Positions 32,566 through 43,923 of a stretch of DNA of 64,000 nt are shown here, piece by piece (position 1 is the stretch's first letter; every line of letters begins with the position of its first letter). A model generated the notes under the pieces. The model was given only the letters and a program-made list of their open reading frames with translations, had not been told where the DNA came from and did no database searches. The DNA lies in assembly GCA_023052935.1 (NCBI GenBank), contig CM041292.1, forward strand, positions 147,684,439 to 147,748,438, in the 5' to 3' direction. This stretch comes from Piezodorus guildinii (taxonomy: Eukaryota; Arthropoda; Insecta; Hemiptera; Pentatomidae). A program made the position numbers and the translations under genes.

Positions 32566-33221
32566 CGGTAAATGATCAACAGGTCTGTTTCAGTTGTAAT
32601 TGTAATAGGTAGAGACAAGTCTTTGGCTATAAAAAAGTCCAGTACATCAGGTTTTTTGTATTGAGAATTCGGTAAGTAAGTTGGTCTGTCGGGGGCAAAT
32701 ACCGTTAATGATAGCTGGGTAACAGCAGACTTGAGTCTCCTGCCCTTGGTGTGCATAATCGTGAACCCCAGTATTGGTGTTTCGCGTTGAAGTCGCCTCC
32801 TGCAAGGAATGTTCTACCAAATGATTTAAATAGTTTAATAAACATTTGTTCAGTAATGCTGTATTTAGGGGGACAGTAAATGGAAGCAAGTGTTATAGTT
32901 TTGTATTTGGTCTGTATTTGTGTTCCTGTTATTTGTATCTGAGCCGTCGAGTCTTTCGTTTATAGGGTTATGTTTAAGGTTAGATTTTATTAATATAGCT
33001 GTCCCTCCATGAGAAGTATTATCGGGGTGGTCTGTTCTGTATAAAGTATAATTTGGTATATAAAGTTTGTTACGTGATGTGAGATGTGTTTCCGTCAGAA
33101 GTACAATGTCAATACGTTTTTGATGAACATAAAGTTCCAGTTCAGTTTTATGTCGAAGTAGTCCGTTTGCGTTCCAAAGAAGGATTGACAGGGAGCCAAC
33201 AGTCAGAGAACTAATGTCCAT
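32562..33221 (-). pseudogene. Apurinic-type endonuclease domain of Jockey element 1 ORF2, frameshifted
   Basis: The ORF2 start (ATG at 33221) overlaps the end of ORF1 by 11 nt. The first 118 codons carry LLWNANGLL, DIVLLTETHLT with the catalytic glutamate, and YRTDHPDNTSHGGTAILI. Sense then passes through at least two other frames: fragments equivalent to AKHQYWGS, then pieces such as CPRQTNLLT in 32647-32889 and KKPDVLDFFIAKDLSL in 32562-32756. At least three small indels separate the start from the RT frame at 32565. The domain would nick target DNA; it is not functional here. Confidence 0.85.
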
Positions 33222-33795
33222 AAGTTGTAGCTAAAGCTTGAGTGAGTTGAGATATTTGGCTAATTAGGCTGTAAAGGGGCTGGATGAGGGCATTTAAATT
33301 ATTTATTAAATCTGTCTGTGGAAAAGGAACAGAGCCAGCTGGGGGCACCAGCTGTTTACTGTCTTCCCTCATACCTGACCTTGCTTGTGGTTGCTGCTGA
33401 GCTTCAACGCTGGGCCGAGTTCCGAATTGGCGGTCCATCCTTGGGGGTGCACGAACAGGTTCTGGAGGCGCTGGTTGATGAAGGCTGTGCGGTAGTGCTG
33501 GATACTGTTCTAGGTCCGGAGGAGGTTCGACAGACACCGGCGGCGGGCGGTACCTTTGGGTTCGCTGTGCTCTCAGATTTTTGAGGGTCTGGCATCCTCT
33601 GTAGTTGGCGGGATGTGCCCCTTCACAGTTGGCACATTTCGCAGGCGTGTCTTTAGTTTTAAGGCATGCAGAGGTTTCGTGGGCTTCACCGCACCGTACA
33701 CAGCGAGGCTGATGGTTACAATATGATTTGGTGTGGGCAAAGCCCTGGCACCTAAAGCACTGAGGTATTTCCCTTTTTTTGCGAGCCTCTTCCAC
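33211..33795 (-). pseudogene. ORF1 (Gag-like) C-terminal half of Jockey element 1: zinc knuckles
   Basis: 194 codons with three tandem nucleic-acid-binding knuckles at the N-terminus: CFRCQGFAHTKSYC (CX2CX4HX4C), CVRCGEAHETSAC and CANCEGAHPANYRGC. A proline/glutamine-rich stretch follows, then a hydrophobic-heptad C-terminal segment (LINNLNALIQPLYSLISQIS) that could be a short coiled coil. This is the standard C-terminal layout of Jockey ORF1, an RNA-binding protein of the transposition particle. Its first M is internal; it should be continuous with the segment at 33842-34492. Confidence 0.9.
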
Positions 33796-33841
33796 CTTTA
33801 TTCGGGTGTAATAAATATAGTTGATATCAAATATTTTTTCA

Positions 33842-34492
33842 TTAAAAGTTTTTTCGTGATATCAACGAAAAACATTTGTAATGGTAATTTAGTCCTGGCC
33901 GAGATAGCATTTTGTTAGCTTCGTAGCCGAAACTCTTCAATTCTTCTTTAATTACTGATGCTGGGGTGGAAGAATGGAGGCCCTTTATAACCACTCTCGC
34001 ATTTTTATCTTCAGGCAGCTGGTAGGTATGAAAGTCGGCTTTCACTTTTTTCAAGCACCGTACTGCTGTTCTATATGATTCCGGCGTGGCCGGGTAAATT
34101 ATTGTGTTTCTGGCTGTAGCTTTAATGTTAAAATAACTATTGCCTATTTCTTTTTTCAAAAATGCTATTAACGCTTCTATGTTTTGAATACCTTTTAGAA
34201 ATATAGGAGGTGGTTTTACCTTTGCATTGTCTATTTGATTTGGCGGCATGTCAGGTTCGACACTACTTGTATTTAGGAGAGGGTCATACCTGTTGCTAAC
34301 TTCTACTTGATTACGTTTTTTATTGATAATTCTTGGGTCAGATGAAGGAGATGGCCTTTTTCGTCCCGTAACAAGTTCCCATTCGTTAGTAACCTCATTG
34401 GTCGTTGACGGACCTGCCTCTTCTTGCAGCTCCATATTACCCGGTTCTTCGAGCGACATAGCCCCACACTTCTTCTGATTACGGTTTTTCAA
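33842..34492 (-). pseudogene. ORF1 (Gag-like) N-terminal half of Jockey element 1
   Basis: 216 codons from ATG 34492 (a second in-frame ATG gives MSLEEPGN, which may be the real start). A charged low-complexity N-terminus is followed by PPIFLKGIQNIEALIAFL, an RRM-like fold region, and the conserved KADFHTYQLPEDKNARVVIK and GLHSSTPASVIKEELKSFG of the Jockey Gag 'PRE_C2HC' domain just upstream of the knuckles. The frame is lost near 33845-33880 beside T- and A-rich runs. Known role of the family: RNA binding and telomere/nuclear targeting in some members. Confidence 0.9.
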
Positions 34493-34786
34493 GTTTAATC
34501 GCTCACTACAGTCTTTTTTTTTAAGGTTTTAAACTTGAAAAATAAAAGTAACAAAAACAAAAAAAAAAAACTAACCTTTATGGTTCACATGTTTTTCACA
34601 TCAGAAATAATTAAAAACCAAAAAGTTCTTCTTCTCTTCACACTAAATAAAACTAATAACCTCACAGGTCCTTTTTGTTAAAAAATCACAACTTAAAACG
34701 TAGTAAAATTAACAGATAAATGATATTATAAGCGGAGACGCTTAGAGCACGGTCTAATCACTTTGCAATCCAAAGAGGTAGTCCAT
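34493..34786 (-). promoter_or_regulatory. 5' UTR and presumed internal promoter of Jockey element 1
   Basis: The ~290 bp between the TSD and ORF1. Jockey elements carry an internal pol II promoter at the very start of the 5' UTR; AAGCGTCTCCGC lies about 45-60 bp in. No specific initiator could be proven. Confidence 0.5.
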
Positions 34787-34889
34787 TTGTTAAAATTAAT
34801 AAAAAATATTTAAAAAATAAATAAAAGACCTATTATCAAAACCATATGTTATGCCCTCATCAGGTGTGATTCTTAAAATTCCTCCGTTA

Positions 34890-35040
34890 TTTATTTTAAT
34901 TAAAGAATTGTTAAACAAATTTAGAAACGGAAATATATTGTTAAAGAATTATTTACATTAGATTTAGAAAGAAACATGTGTTTTATTAAATAATCTATTA
35001 TATTATTATGTACGACAATCAGTTTGTTTTATCATGATGG
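34890..35040 (+). repeat. R900 repeat, 5' fragment
   Basis: TTCCTCCGTTATTTATTTTA (34878-34897), then AACATGTGTTTTATTAAATA, then ACGACAATCAGTTTGTTTTA follow the R900 order (bases ~40-230). It is interrupted at ~35030 by the inverted repeat that follows; R900-like sequence resumes at about 35320 with CGGATTCTCATCACTCTCAG. Confidence 0.65.
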
Positions 35041-35069
35041 AGTTTTGGAGTTGACCGTTGAGAAATTAG

Positions 35070-35311
35070 ATGATGAAGATGGTTGGGGGTGCGGTCATAA
35101 ATTAGAAACACACATTTAAAATAAGTGTTATTTTAATTATGTGCCGACGTTTCGGCCTACAATTAACGAGTGACTCCTTTAGACAGCATCTCAGAGTCAA
35201 CCCTGATGAAGGCCGACATTGTAGGCCGAAACTTCGGCACATAATTAAAATAACACTTATTTTAAATGTGTGTTTCTAATTTATGACCGCACCCCCAACC
35301 ATCTTCATCAT
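35070..35311. mobile_element. 94-bp near-perfect inverted repeat from Penelope-like element ends
   Basis: The left arm 35070-35163 and right arm 35218-35311 are reverse complements with one mismatch, separated by 54 bp. Each arm holds ATTGTAGGCCGAAAC(G/T)TCGGCAC followed by an AT-rich stretch and GACCGCACCCCCAACC. The right side adds an intact hammerhead core. It sits inside an R900 fragment, so it is a younger insertion. No RT frame is present. Confidence 0.75.
35195..35240 (+). ncRNA. Hammerhead ribozyme-like motif (Penelope type)
   Basis: CTGATGA (35203-35209), a GGCC..GGCC stem II with a short loop, then GAAAC (35228-35232) gives the complete conserved core of a hammerhead ribozyme. The strand after GAAAC (TTCGGCAC) can pair with GTGCCGA at 35143-35149 as stem III. 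Self-cleaving hammerheads are known from Penelope-like retroelements. One stem III base differs from the family (CTTCGG for CGTCGG), so activity is uncertain. Confidence 0.5.
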
Positions 35312-37351
35312 GTAGTTTGTTTTATCGGATTCTCATCACTCTCAGTTAATCTAATATTATTAATCATATTTCAGGAATAATTTTTGATGACTTGGTTGGA
35401 TACAATTCATTTTCCCACCTCAAGAAAAGCTAAATTACGACACTGTACTACGGTGTCAACATTGAACCATCATTATTTTATATTATGAACTTCCCTCTAT
35501 TTTACGTTTATGAGACACAAATTATCCTTTTGGTCCTTTTTTTTTTTTTTCATTCTTGTGTCCTAGTGTCCTTCCATAGTGAACAATAATCCAATATTTA
35601 TTTATTTGAAATAAAACGTTTATTGATGTTTTTATTTTATGACTCTTTCCTTCTAACTTATTTTATGTTTCAGTAAAACAATTCAGAATATTTTCATTTG
35701 GAAAATATTGTAAAGCCTGGTAAATGTTTTTTTCCCACCCAGTCATATTTGAAGCAATAGCTTCAGTCGCAACTACCATATACAGTACACTTAGGAAGAT
35801 TTGACTTAAAAAAATTCAAAAGGTACTCTTAAGTTTTTAAAAGATATGTGACTGTTGCATATTTTGTCAAGGATGTCTGTTGAATAGTTTTTTTTTTTCA
35901 ATATAAAAGGAGTGTTAAAATCGACATTAAATATTTCTGGTGGTTAGCTAACTGCATGTTTTTCAAGTCTAAGAATATTTAAATTATTGTTATTGTAGTA
36001 TGTTATGCTACTTTTGAAAATATATTTTAATCATAACGTAGTTAGACTTTTGGATAGCTTAGAAATAAAATACTTGATGCTTGGTCGGTTATCGGGTTCT
36101 TAGAAAAAAAAAAAAAAAAAAAAAAAGAAGGAGGTATACAATAAAAAATAATATTATAATTTATATTATATTAAAAAATAAAATTATCGGTATTGATGGT
36201 ATCGTAGACTGGTAAATGAAACAATTAATTGAATGAATCTCCCCAGATGATGAAATATTAACTTTTCTTAAGACGGCCTAATTCGTTGGTTAATCACTAC
36301 AAATAGTAACTTATTGCCAGGAGTTATGACTGGTTTGAAAATCAAGTGAACATTGTTATTTGTTTTTTAGTTTTTTGGTTTCATTTTTTCTTACGTGGAT
36401 CAAGTTTTCAACAGAGGCCTCTGGAAAATCCTTAGATATGAAGAAGTTTCAAAAGAAAAGTGACAGGAAAAGAGATAGGTTAGGTGAAGCCAGGGGACAA
36501 ATGATGGCCTCCTAGATGATTTATGGAACCCGAAACTTCTATTCAACATAAAGGAAAACTTATTCCATTAATTTTATGTATTTTCTCTTTAATTTATTAA
36601 TGTCCGAGAACAAGATAGCTACTGTAACGGGTTTATTATGTTGTAATAAGAACGGCATCCAAGAAAAGCCTAATTAATTTCTCTATTTAGGAATAGTTTA
36701 TTCCGATTGGAAAAACAATTTTAAGAGGTACAATTAGTCTCAATGGTAATGAATATTGAAAGGGCTTTTTTTTTTCTTTTTTTTAAGGAGCTTATTATTT
36801 TTTTTTAGGAAATTGAGATTTTGACTATTTTGTATTACATGGTTGATAATTTGTACATATTTATAATGCACCTATCTTTCATTTGTAATTCATAATGCCT
36901 CTTATGCTTAATAGCTACCTGCCAAAATGAAAATGAACTTATTTATTATAAATATTCAGACATACCAAAGAAAGTTTGATAATTATTGCAAGTAACTGAA
37001 ATACTTGTGGTTTATTAAACCATACTAGCTAGTCTTACTGACATTGGGAATTTATTTCGATTAGCAGTAGCAGCTCCTGTGTCATATTTATGATGTTGTA
37101 AGCAATTAATTATGTTATAAATGTTATGGATAGTATTTCAGAAATATTATCGTTCACATCAATTACGCTGTTCAGGTTGAATATGCCGCTAAATAGAGGA
37201 GTTTGCAGATTTTTTTTTTTTTTTCTTAAATCTGAAAGTTGACACAACTCCAAAAGATAAGCGTAAGAAATGATGACACTATCCATTTAACAAAACTGGA
37301 TAGCAAGATCAAGTGTTTACATTGCCTGTCGCGCCAAGATTAAAAAAATAA

Positions 37352-37354
<3 letters not shown>
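35312..37354. other. AT-rich stretch; possible LINE scrap near 36395
   Basis: Continues R900-like sequence to about 35410. At 36390-36470 the plus strand can be read as FNRGLWKILRYEE, reminiscent of the 'SLWKILR.YGIP' RT segment of RTE-like LINEs, but it is too short to call. A-run near 36105-36126. Otherwise nothing recognised. Confidence 0.35.

Positions 37355-37425
<71 letters not shown>
37355..37425. repeat. (AT)n microsatellite
   Basis: AT dinucleotide run with one phase break. Confidence 0.9.
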
Positions 37426-37428
<3 letters not shown>

Positions 37429-37727
37429 CATTTTAATAAAATTTGTACAATGATGAGCATATTACATCAACTGATTATATTTATATATCATTTCTATACT
37501 GAATTATTTTCATTTTTCTTATTTTTTTCATGTTTGTTTGTAAATTTTTAAATTGTTTTGATAGATTTTTAGTAACTTAACGTTAATCTTATATGACATT
37601 AAAAATTTTAACTATATATAAATATATATTTTTATCATTATTTTAACATTGTTATATAATTTTTATGATAAATTGTAAGATGGATTATTTGTGATTGTAT
37701 ATATATTTTGTACTTTCAGTTAAATTA

Positions 37728-37775
37728 GTTCCTTTGCACCTGAAGATGGCAATTTAGCCGAAACGTCGTGCATTT
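37728..37775 (+). ncRNA. Second hammerhead-like motif
   Basis: CTGAAGA (37740-37746; the fifth core position is free, so CUGANGA is satisfied), stem II TGGC..GCC with an AATTTA loop, then GAAAC (37760-37764) and GTCG. The upstream strand needed for stems I and III is not obvious, so this is a partial motif from a Penelope-like 3' end (tail AATAAAAGAGTGGTGAAG). Confidence 0.45.
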
Positions 37776-38310
37776 ATTTTTAATAAAAGAGTGGTGAAGT
37801 ATAAATCAGCCTCCAATTTTATTCACAGAATTTAATCTTCACCTTAAAGAATCTACACCTTAATAAAAATAGATCGTTTCATTTTCGATCCCAAATCTAG
37901 TTGGTTCTACCATAGACGGTCTTCTGCGGGTGTGCTAATTTTTGCTATAATTTAGAGTTCTACGAATTCGTATTTATTTCTTATTCAAGAAATTAAACCA
38001 ACTTAAAATGGTCATTGTTAAACTAACCACACCTAACTTTTATAGGTAACGTACATAGCTTTTTTTTCCGGAAATAAATCTCTTTACAGTATGTTATATT
38101 ACTGTCTTTAATGCTATGTTTTATTATTATTTTTCAGTATTCATAAAAACTTTATTTTTTTTTTATTTAAAAAATCTGTCAGTCACTTTACTTTTGTTAT
38201 TTGATTTATTTCTGTACCTAATAATGTTAGATAAACGTTTAATGGCCGCTTACCTTAACAATAGGTTTGAAATAAGTTTCATCTAATCGTTTATTTACAA
38301 ATAAAATTCG

Positions 38311-38595
38311 GGATCACTTGTAGCTGGGTGGCTAGCGTAACAGCCTCCCATGCTAAATGTCACGGGTTCAAACCCGCAGGTGGTCCTATGATTTTTTAAT
38401 GGGAGTAAAAAATCCTTAGTTACGCCGTCCTTCGGAGGGGACGTTAAAAGGTGGTCCCGAACCTGTGCGATGTCAGGTACTCGTTAAAGATCCCTATCCT
38501 AATAAAACCTGGATAGGCAAAATTTAGGACTCCCACTGTAGCATCGTCCGATTAGCCATAGTAGCATAAAGTGACGTTAAATAAATAAACCAAAC
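38311..38595 (+). mobile_element. tRNA-derived SINE, family 1
   Basis: Complete copy with a perfect 13-bp TSD, CAAATAAAATTCG, at 38298-38310 and 38596-38608. B-box GGTTCAAACCC. Tail AAATAAATAAACCAAAC. Nearly identical to the other family 1 copies. Confidence 0.92.
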
Positions 38596-38608
38596 CAAAT
38601 AAAATTCG

Positions 38609-40916
38609 ATATTGATCACAGTTATACAGATCATAAAATTAACTTTTAATTGTTCCGTTCATTTTGTATATTACATCTAAATACACGTATAATTATCATC
38701 ACTTATATAAAGCGATTCATCAGAATTAATAACGATAATTGACATTAAATAATTTCATTAGAAACACTAACAAAGATTCGTTACTGAAAATAAGTAAATA
38801 TACATTATGTGTTCATCTTCAAACGAGATGTTCCAGGAAAGCTTTAATGGGAATACATAAGTTGCTTAAGCCAGACCACGACAAAGTCCTTGATCAAAAA
38901 GCATGCTGATGCCGGTGAGTCAAAGGAAACTAATTCCCAAGAGTGGGCAAAAAGCTGATAAAAGGATAGATGGCTATTGGAAGGAGGATCTTCCAACCGA
39001 AACTCATCTATAATGCATTTAGTTCAAAAGATTTGGACGTGTGTGTCTAGTTAGAGCAAGAATATTTCGTAGCACCCCTCAGTCATCCTTAAGACCAAAA
39101 TATACTTATTGACTTCTATTGAACATAGGATACTTTTTTAATATTGCCAAATTTCTCTATAAAAAAAACAAAAAAAAAACAGTAAATTTAAATTTGGACT
39201 TTTTATTATGCTCACGAATTGAACAGCTGTTTTTATTTAATATCTATTGTATTTAATATATTATAACTACAATAAACCATAAACCAAAAGTAATAAAGGA
39301 AAAAAGCTTTCACTTACTACACTATTTTAAATTAAAAATAAATATATAATAAAACAAAAAAAAAACTGTACCCCTATAATCCACAAAGCGCCTTCGATTG
39401 TGTGTTTTTTTTATCCATCTACCTCGCCTATGTTGGTTATATAGATTTTTTTCAAACCAGGAGAAAGGAAGAGGGCGGGGGATTAATGCCGAGTTAAAAG
39501 ACCCGCGGTACTGGAACTCGAACCAAATGATGAATCAATTACAATAATGGATTACAGTAAACATGAGGGTTTGAGAATAGATATTTTCAAACCTAAATTT
39601 TAAGTTTTCCATATAAATATTCTATTAATGTGATGCTTATGTATCGAAATTTTTGTTTCTTCTATTTATTATTAATTTTAATTTCCATGCAAACCGAACC
39701 GCGAAATAAAAGTGCGTTGTTTAAACTTAAAACTGACTGACTATATTATATGCAGCGTAGCTAATAATAATAATTATAATAATAATTTATAGCTCGTAAA
39801 ATATATTCTTTAAAATAAAAAAAAATGGAGGGACAATGAAACAGTTTTATTCTGGGTGAAAAGATAAATTGGGGTATTTTGTTTTATAATTGCCGGTTTT
39901 GTATTTCAAAGGAATGAAAGAAACTTATGAAATTGAAATTAAGTTTAAAAAGATTTGGTAATGTTGTTGAGGAATCGTTGCTTTTTATTAAAGCCATTAA
40001 AGAATAAAATTGTTTTGTGGCTAAACGAAGATTTATGATTTTAGATTGTTTCACAAATATGCTATTAAGAATTTATTTTAAAGCCTCAACAACGATAATT
40101 TTAAAGAGAAATATGAATTTATAAATGCAGTTTAATATATATTGAATACGAATGCAAAGAAAAGAACATAATAAAAAAATAAATAAACATGCAATGGAAT
40201 ATATATCTGTATTTTTATCATTGTTATTATTTGCTTTTTTATCTTTATTACTCTTTCATTTTTATTTCTTTTCCCATTTTCCAAATAGCTTAGTTATTAG
40301 TTTATCTTTTATCGTCTACGATGTACTAATTTTCATTAGAGGAAATAAATGATACTTCTAACAGTATATTTTATTTTAACTTGGGTAAATAGCACGATCA
40401 ATTATTCTGTGCTCACCTTTTTTTTTTTTTAGTCTCCCTTTTACACATTTATTTTATCAGAGTAAAAACACGATAAAGCATGTTTTATTCGGAGTCAGCA
40501 CAAAGATTCTCACTCAAGATACACAAGCATTTATTATATTTAACTTCTAATACTGTGAAACTTTGTGGGAAATTTTATAAGCTATTTTAAAACAATATAT
40601 GTATATGGCTGCATTTTTTAATGGAGGTTCGTCTTTTACTCCGTCTGGTAGTGCAGTGAGACTGGGTTAAAAAATTATCGGAAACTAGTTAAGAGTAATT
40701 GGTTTTATAACTGCTCAAGAAATTTACATGTAAGTAGTAATTTGAAGGTAATGAAATTTATAACCACAGAAAGAGAATATGATCTTTCTAGGAACAATAC
40801 TAGCTTAACATTTTTTTTAAATAATAAAAAATATAAAAACATAGTGAAAAGCGTAACAACGATTTCTCTATCGGTTACAATGAAAATATCCTTTAGTTTT
40901 AATTAGTTACTAAAAA
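38609..40916. other. AT-rich stretch, no supported gene
   Basis: A GC-richer strip near 39465-39530 (GAGGGCGGGGGATTAATGCC, CCGCGGTACTGG, AACTCGAACC) may be a decayed SINE head. The 66-codon frame at 40152-40352 is low-complexity and hydrophobic with no domain. Confidence 0.35.
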
Positions 40917-41885
40917 AATCTGGTGCGGGCAACACACGACTTTCACTTACCTCCATTTTTCAAATCCATGAAATAATTTTCAAAAAATCTGGTGCGGGCA
41001 ACACACGATTTTCACTTACCTCCATTTTTCAAATCAATGAAAGAATTTTCAAATACAGTTAGAGATAAAAATACGTGAAACTATTAAGGAATTAATTAAA
41101 TTGAATTTATATAGAAACATGTGTTTTATTAAACAATTTATAATATTATTACTTAAAATAATCAGTTAGTTCTATGTTCATTTCATCACTCTCTATTAAC
41201 TTTTAAAAGATTGTGTATGAGATAGTATTTTTTCTAATATCTTTAGCTTTCCAACGGTATATCATACATGTATATTACTGTTCTTATGATCAAAAACGAA
41301 AAATTGCATTAAAAAAATATTTTTTCTTTTTTCTCCTCTAATTGGGTATCGAATTTATTCAATTTATATATTTACCTGTTTTTTATCAGCGTTAACAAGA
41401 TAATATAGTTATTTTTGTTAAATCTACAAAATTAAAGGTACTTTAGGGGAAGAAAATTTAAAATATCGGCATTTAAGCCCTGTCAGACCATTTTAATCAG
41501 AATGAAACCTACATGATATTAAAGCCCATTAAATTTTACATCGATAAACCACGTTTAATCAAAATCGTCAGAACTGTTTTCGAGAAAATCGAAAAAAGGT
41601 GCAAAATGCATGTTATAAAGTGCCTCTTCTGGTAAGCTTATTTTGATGAAAAAAGTTTTATCACGTCTCGGGCGTATAGTTGTCTTAAATATGAAATTTC
41701 AGTTTCATAGGAATTACCGTTTCTGGACGGGAGTTACCACACACACCACACACACACAGACCTTTTTGCGGGACTTGGTTATTTGGTCTGAGGGGACACT
41801 AAAACATGTATTTCCGTTGAAAACTGGAATTCGAAAATTTTCACGATCGCAATACTTCCCCTTACCATATATAATAAGTGAAAGT
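40917..41885 (+). mobile_element. R900 interspersed repeat, copy B, with tandemly duplicated 5' end
   Basis: The 5' 69 bp (AATCTGGTGCGGGCAACACA...) occurs twice, at 40917 and 40986. Standard landmarks follow. The 3' end is AATAAGTGAAAGT (41873-41885), one base off the usual inverted partner. It holds an 84-codon 3' frame (41643-41897) shared with copy C. Confidence 0.85.
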
Positions 41886-42200
41886 AAAATGGTTTAATGA
41901 AACAAAAACCCTTTTACTGCATGGAGGAAAATGTTTCTGAAACTTAAAAAAAAAAAAAAAAGATTTTGAAATATGTCAAACAGAGGTGGAAAACATCAAT
42001 CATTAATTCATCGGTATGTAAATATTTTATATTGATATGAATGTGGTTATGATTATCAATTTTTTTTATTCATGTTTATTTATTCTTCTTTGTAATTTTT
42101 TATATATTATTTGATGAATCTGTTTGTATAAAATGAATGATTTATTATAAGCCATTTTCAAAGATTGTGGCAGATTGTATTATTCCTGAATAAATTAATT

Positions 42201-42205
<5 letters not shown>

Positions 42206-42294
<89 letters not shown>

Positions 42295-42296
42295 TC
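42206..42296. repeat. (AT)n microsatellite
   Basis: About 90 bp of AT repeats with two phase breaks. Confidence 0.9.
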
Positions 42297-43923
42297 ATAT
42301 TAAAGTTATGATTAAAATCTAAAAGGTATTGAGTAATTATGAATCTCTATGATCTGGCAATAAACAATAACCTTATTTATTAAAAAAAAAGAAAGTTGAA
42401 ATGTTAAAAGAGAAACCGATTGACTGATTTAGACTTTCTATCATAGTTGCTCTTAACATAAACGGTTATATATGTAAATAAATACAAAAAAAAAAATATT
42501 CACGAGTATAGCTGTTGGTTACAGCTAGTGCCTAAATAATTTTCACAAAAGAACCATTTATAGTTCTTTAAGAGAGTCATAACTGAGCAAATAAAAGGAT
42601 ATTCTATTAACGGAAAGAAAATACTTCGGGAAACAGCCCTATCGTACGATATATGATTGCTATAAATTATGTGGTGTGGATGAAAAAGGAGACAGAGAGT
42701 GCTATAGTAGGAAGTGGTTCAGTTAACAAATACATGTTTGCTCCATGTTTGACCGTGTCCAGTTGTGTCCAACAAGATATACCACATCGACCAGTCAACT
42801 TTCTTCATCAATGACTATTGTTCAACACTTTGCTTCTAAACTTCACTTCAAGTAGAATGGTGTTTAGGGGGTAAAAGGTTATAGAAAGGAATTATTCTTA
42901 ACAGTGTATCATTATTTGACTAAAATTGATTCGTTTTCTTCCATTAACTACGAAAATAATAAAGATAAATAAGTAAGGAAATAAATCACCGATTTACTGA
43001 GCTTTCATTATTCTTTCAACTGTGCTACATCATTTTTATTGAATCGAAAAGAAATAAATGAACAAAAATAACGAATTTTTTACTCTATTCATTAAACAAA
43101 ATTATTCCATTTTATGTATTATAAGAAAATTACTTACTAAAGATATATTTGTTTAAATATTTTATATAAAAGTTCTTTCGATGTGAAGTTTTTCTCATCC
43201 AAACTCCTGTCTCAGCAGGTCCCTAAACTTTTGCCGGATGATCACACACCTTCTCCTTGAGTTCTTTCCAAGCCATATTCTTCATTACTTAATCTTTCCA
43301 TCTGACAAGGTTTTTTCTCTCCTTCATCTACTATCAGAATACCAATGCATCAAATATATATAAATAGCATATTTATTTCACAAAAAATAACAATAATTTT
43401 GTTATCACTGTGATTATATATTTATCTTACCTTATCCCTGCCATTCCTTTCTTCTTAAAAATATTAAGCTCGATATTGAATATAAAGTAATATATTTTAT
43501 TATAAGAATGGATTTAATTTGATATGGAGCACATCGGACTATATATTGTACTTGACTGAAAATCTAATTTATGAGATATAATGGACTTGTGAGCTTCCAG
43601 CAATTCACGATTTAATTAGTGTGCTGCTATATAAGACCATACTTGTTGTTGCTTCCAGGACAAGAATGTTGCTTTTATTGTTGGCCCCACTCCCATTTAA
43701 TCTAGTGTAACATTCATTCCACAATAACTACTTACAATAATTGGTTCCCTAACTGTAACACTTTCTTGGAGTGTCACGAGGTCTTCATGTCTCATACTCC
43801 CAAAAATTACTATTTTATATTGTTTTTTCCCCAACTACAGCATTTTAAATGACAGTAAACATAAAAAATAAAAATAATATATATAGTGTTTTATTCGGGA
43901 AGGGTAAAGAATAACTGGAAAAA
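42297..43923. other. AT-rich stretch, nothing recognised
   Basis: No open frame above background and no repeat structure identified. Confidence 0.35.

Larger units (their letters stand above)
30363..34786 (-). mobile_element. Jockey-clade LINE, element 1, full length (4.4 kb)
   Basis: Bounded by TSD TTGTTAAAAT (30353-30362 and 34787-34796). On the minus strand: 5' UTR, ORF1 with three zinc knuckles, overlapping ORF2 with endonuclease and reverse transcriptase, short 3' UTR and ~20 A. Full length is unusual for a LINE copy. ORF1 is shifted once and the endonuclease several times, so it is inactive as assembled. It is related to but clearly distinct from element 2 (46145-50721). Confidence 0.92.

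Noticed and set aside
33318..33595. Plus-strand frames over Jockey 1 ORF1
   Set aside because: Antisense shadows of the proline-rich Gag region.
36390..36470. RTE-like RT fragment (FNRGLWKILRYEE)
   Set aside because: Only about 13 suggestive residues; too short to call.
40152..40352. 66-codon hydrophobic frame
   Set aside because: Low-complexity F/L/S-rich translation of AT-rich DNA.
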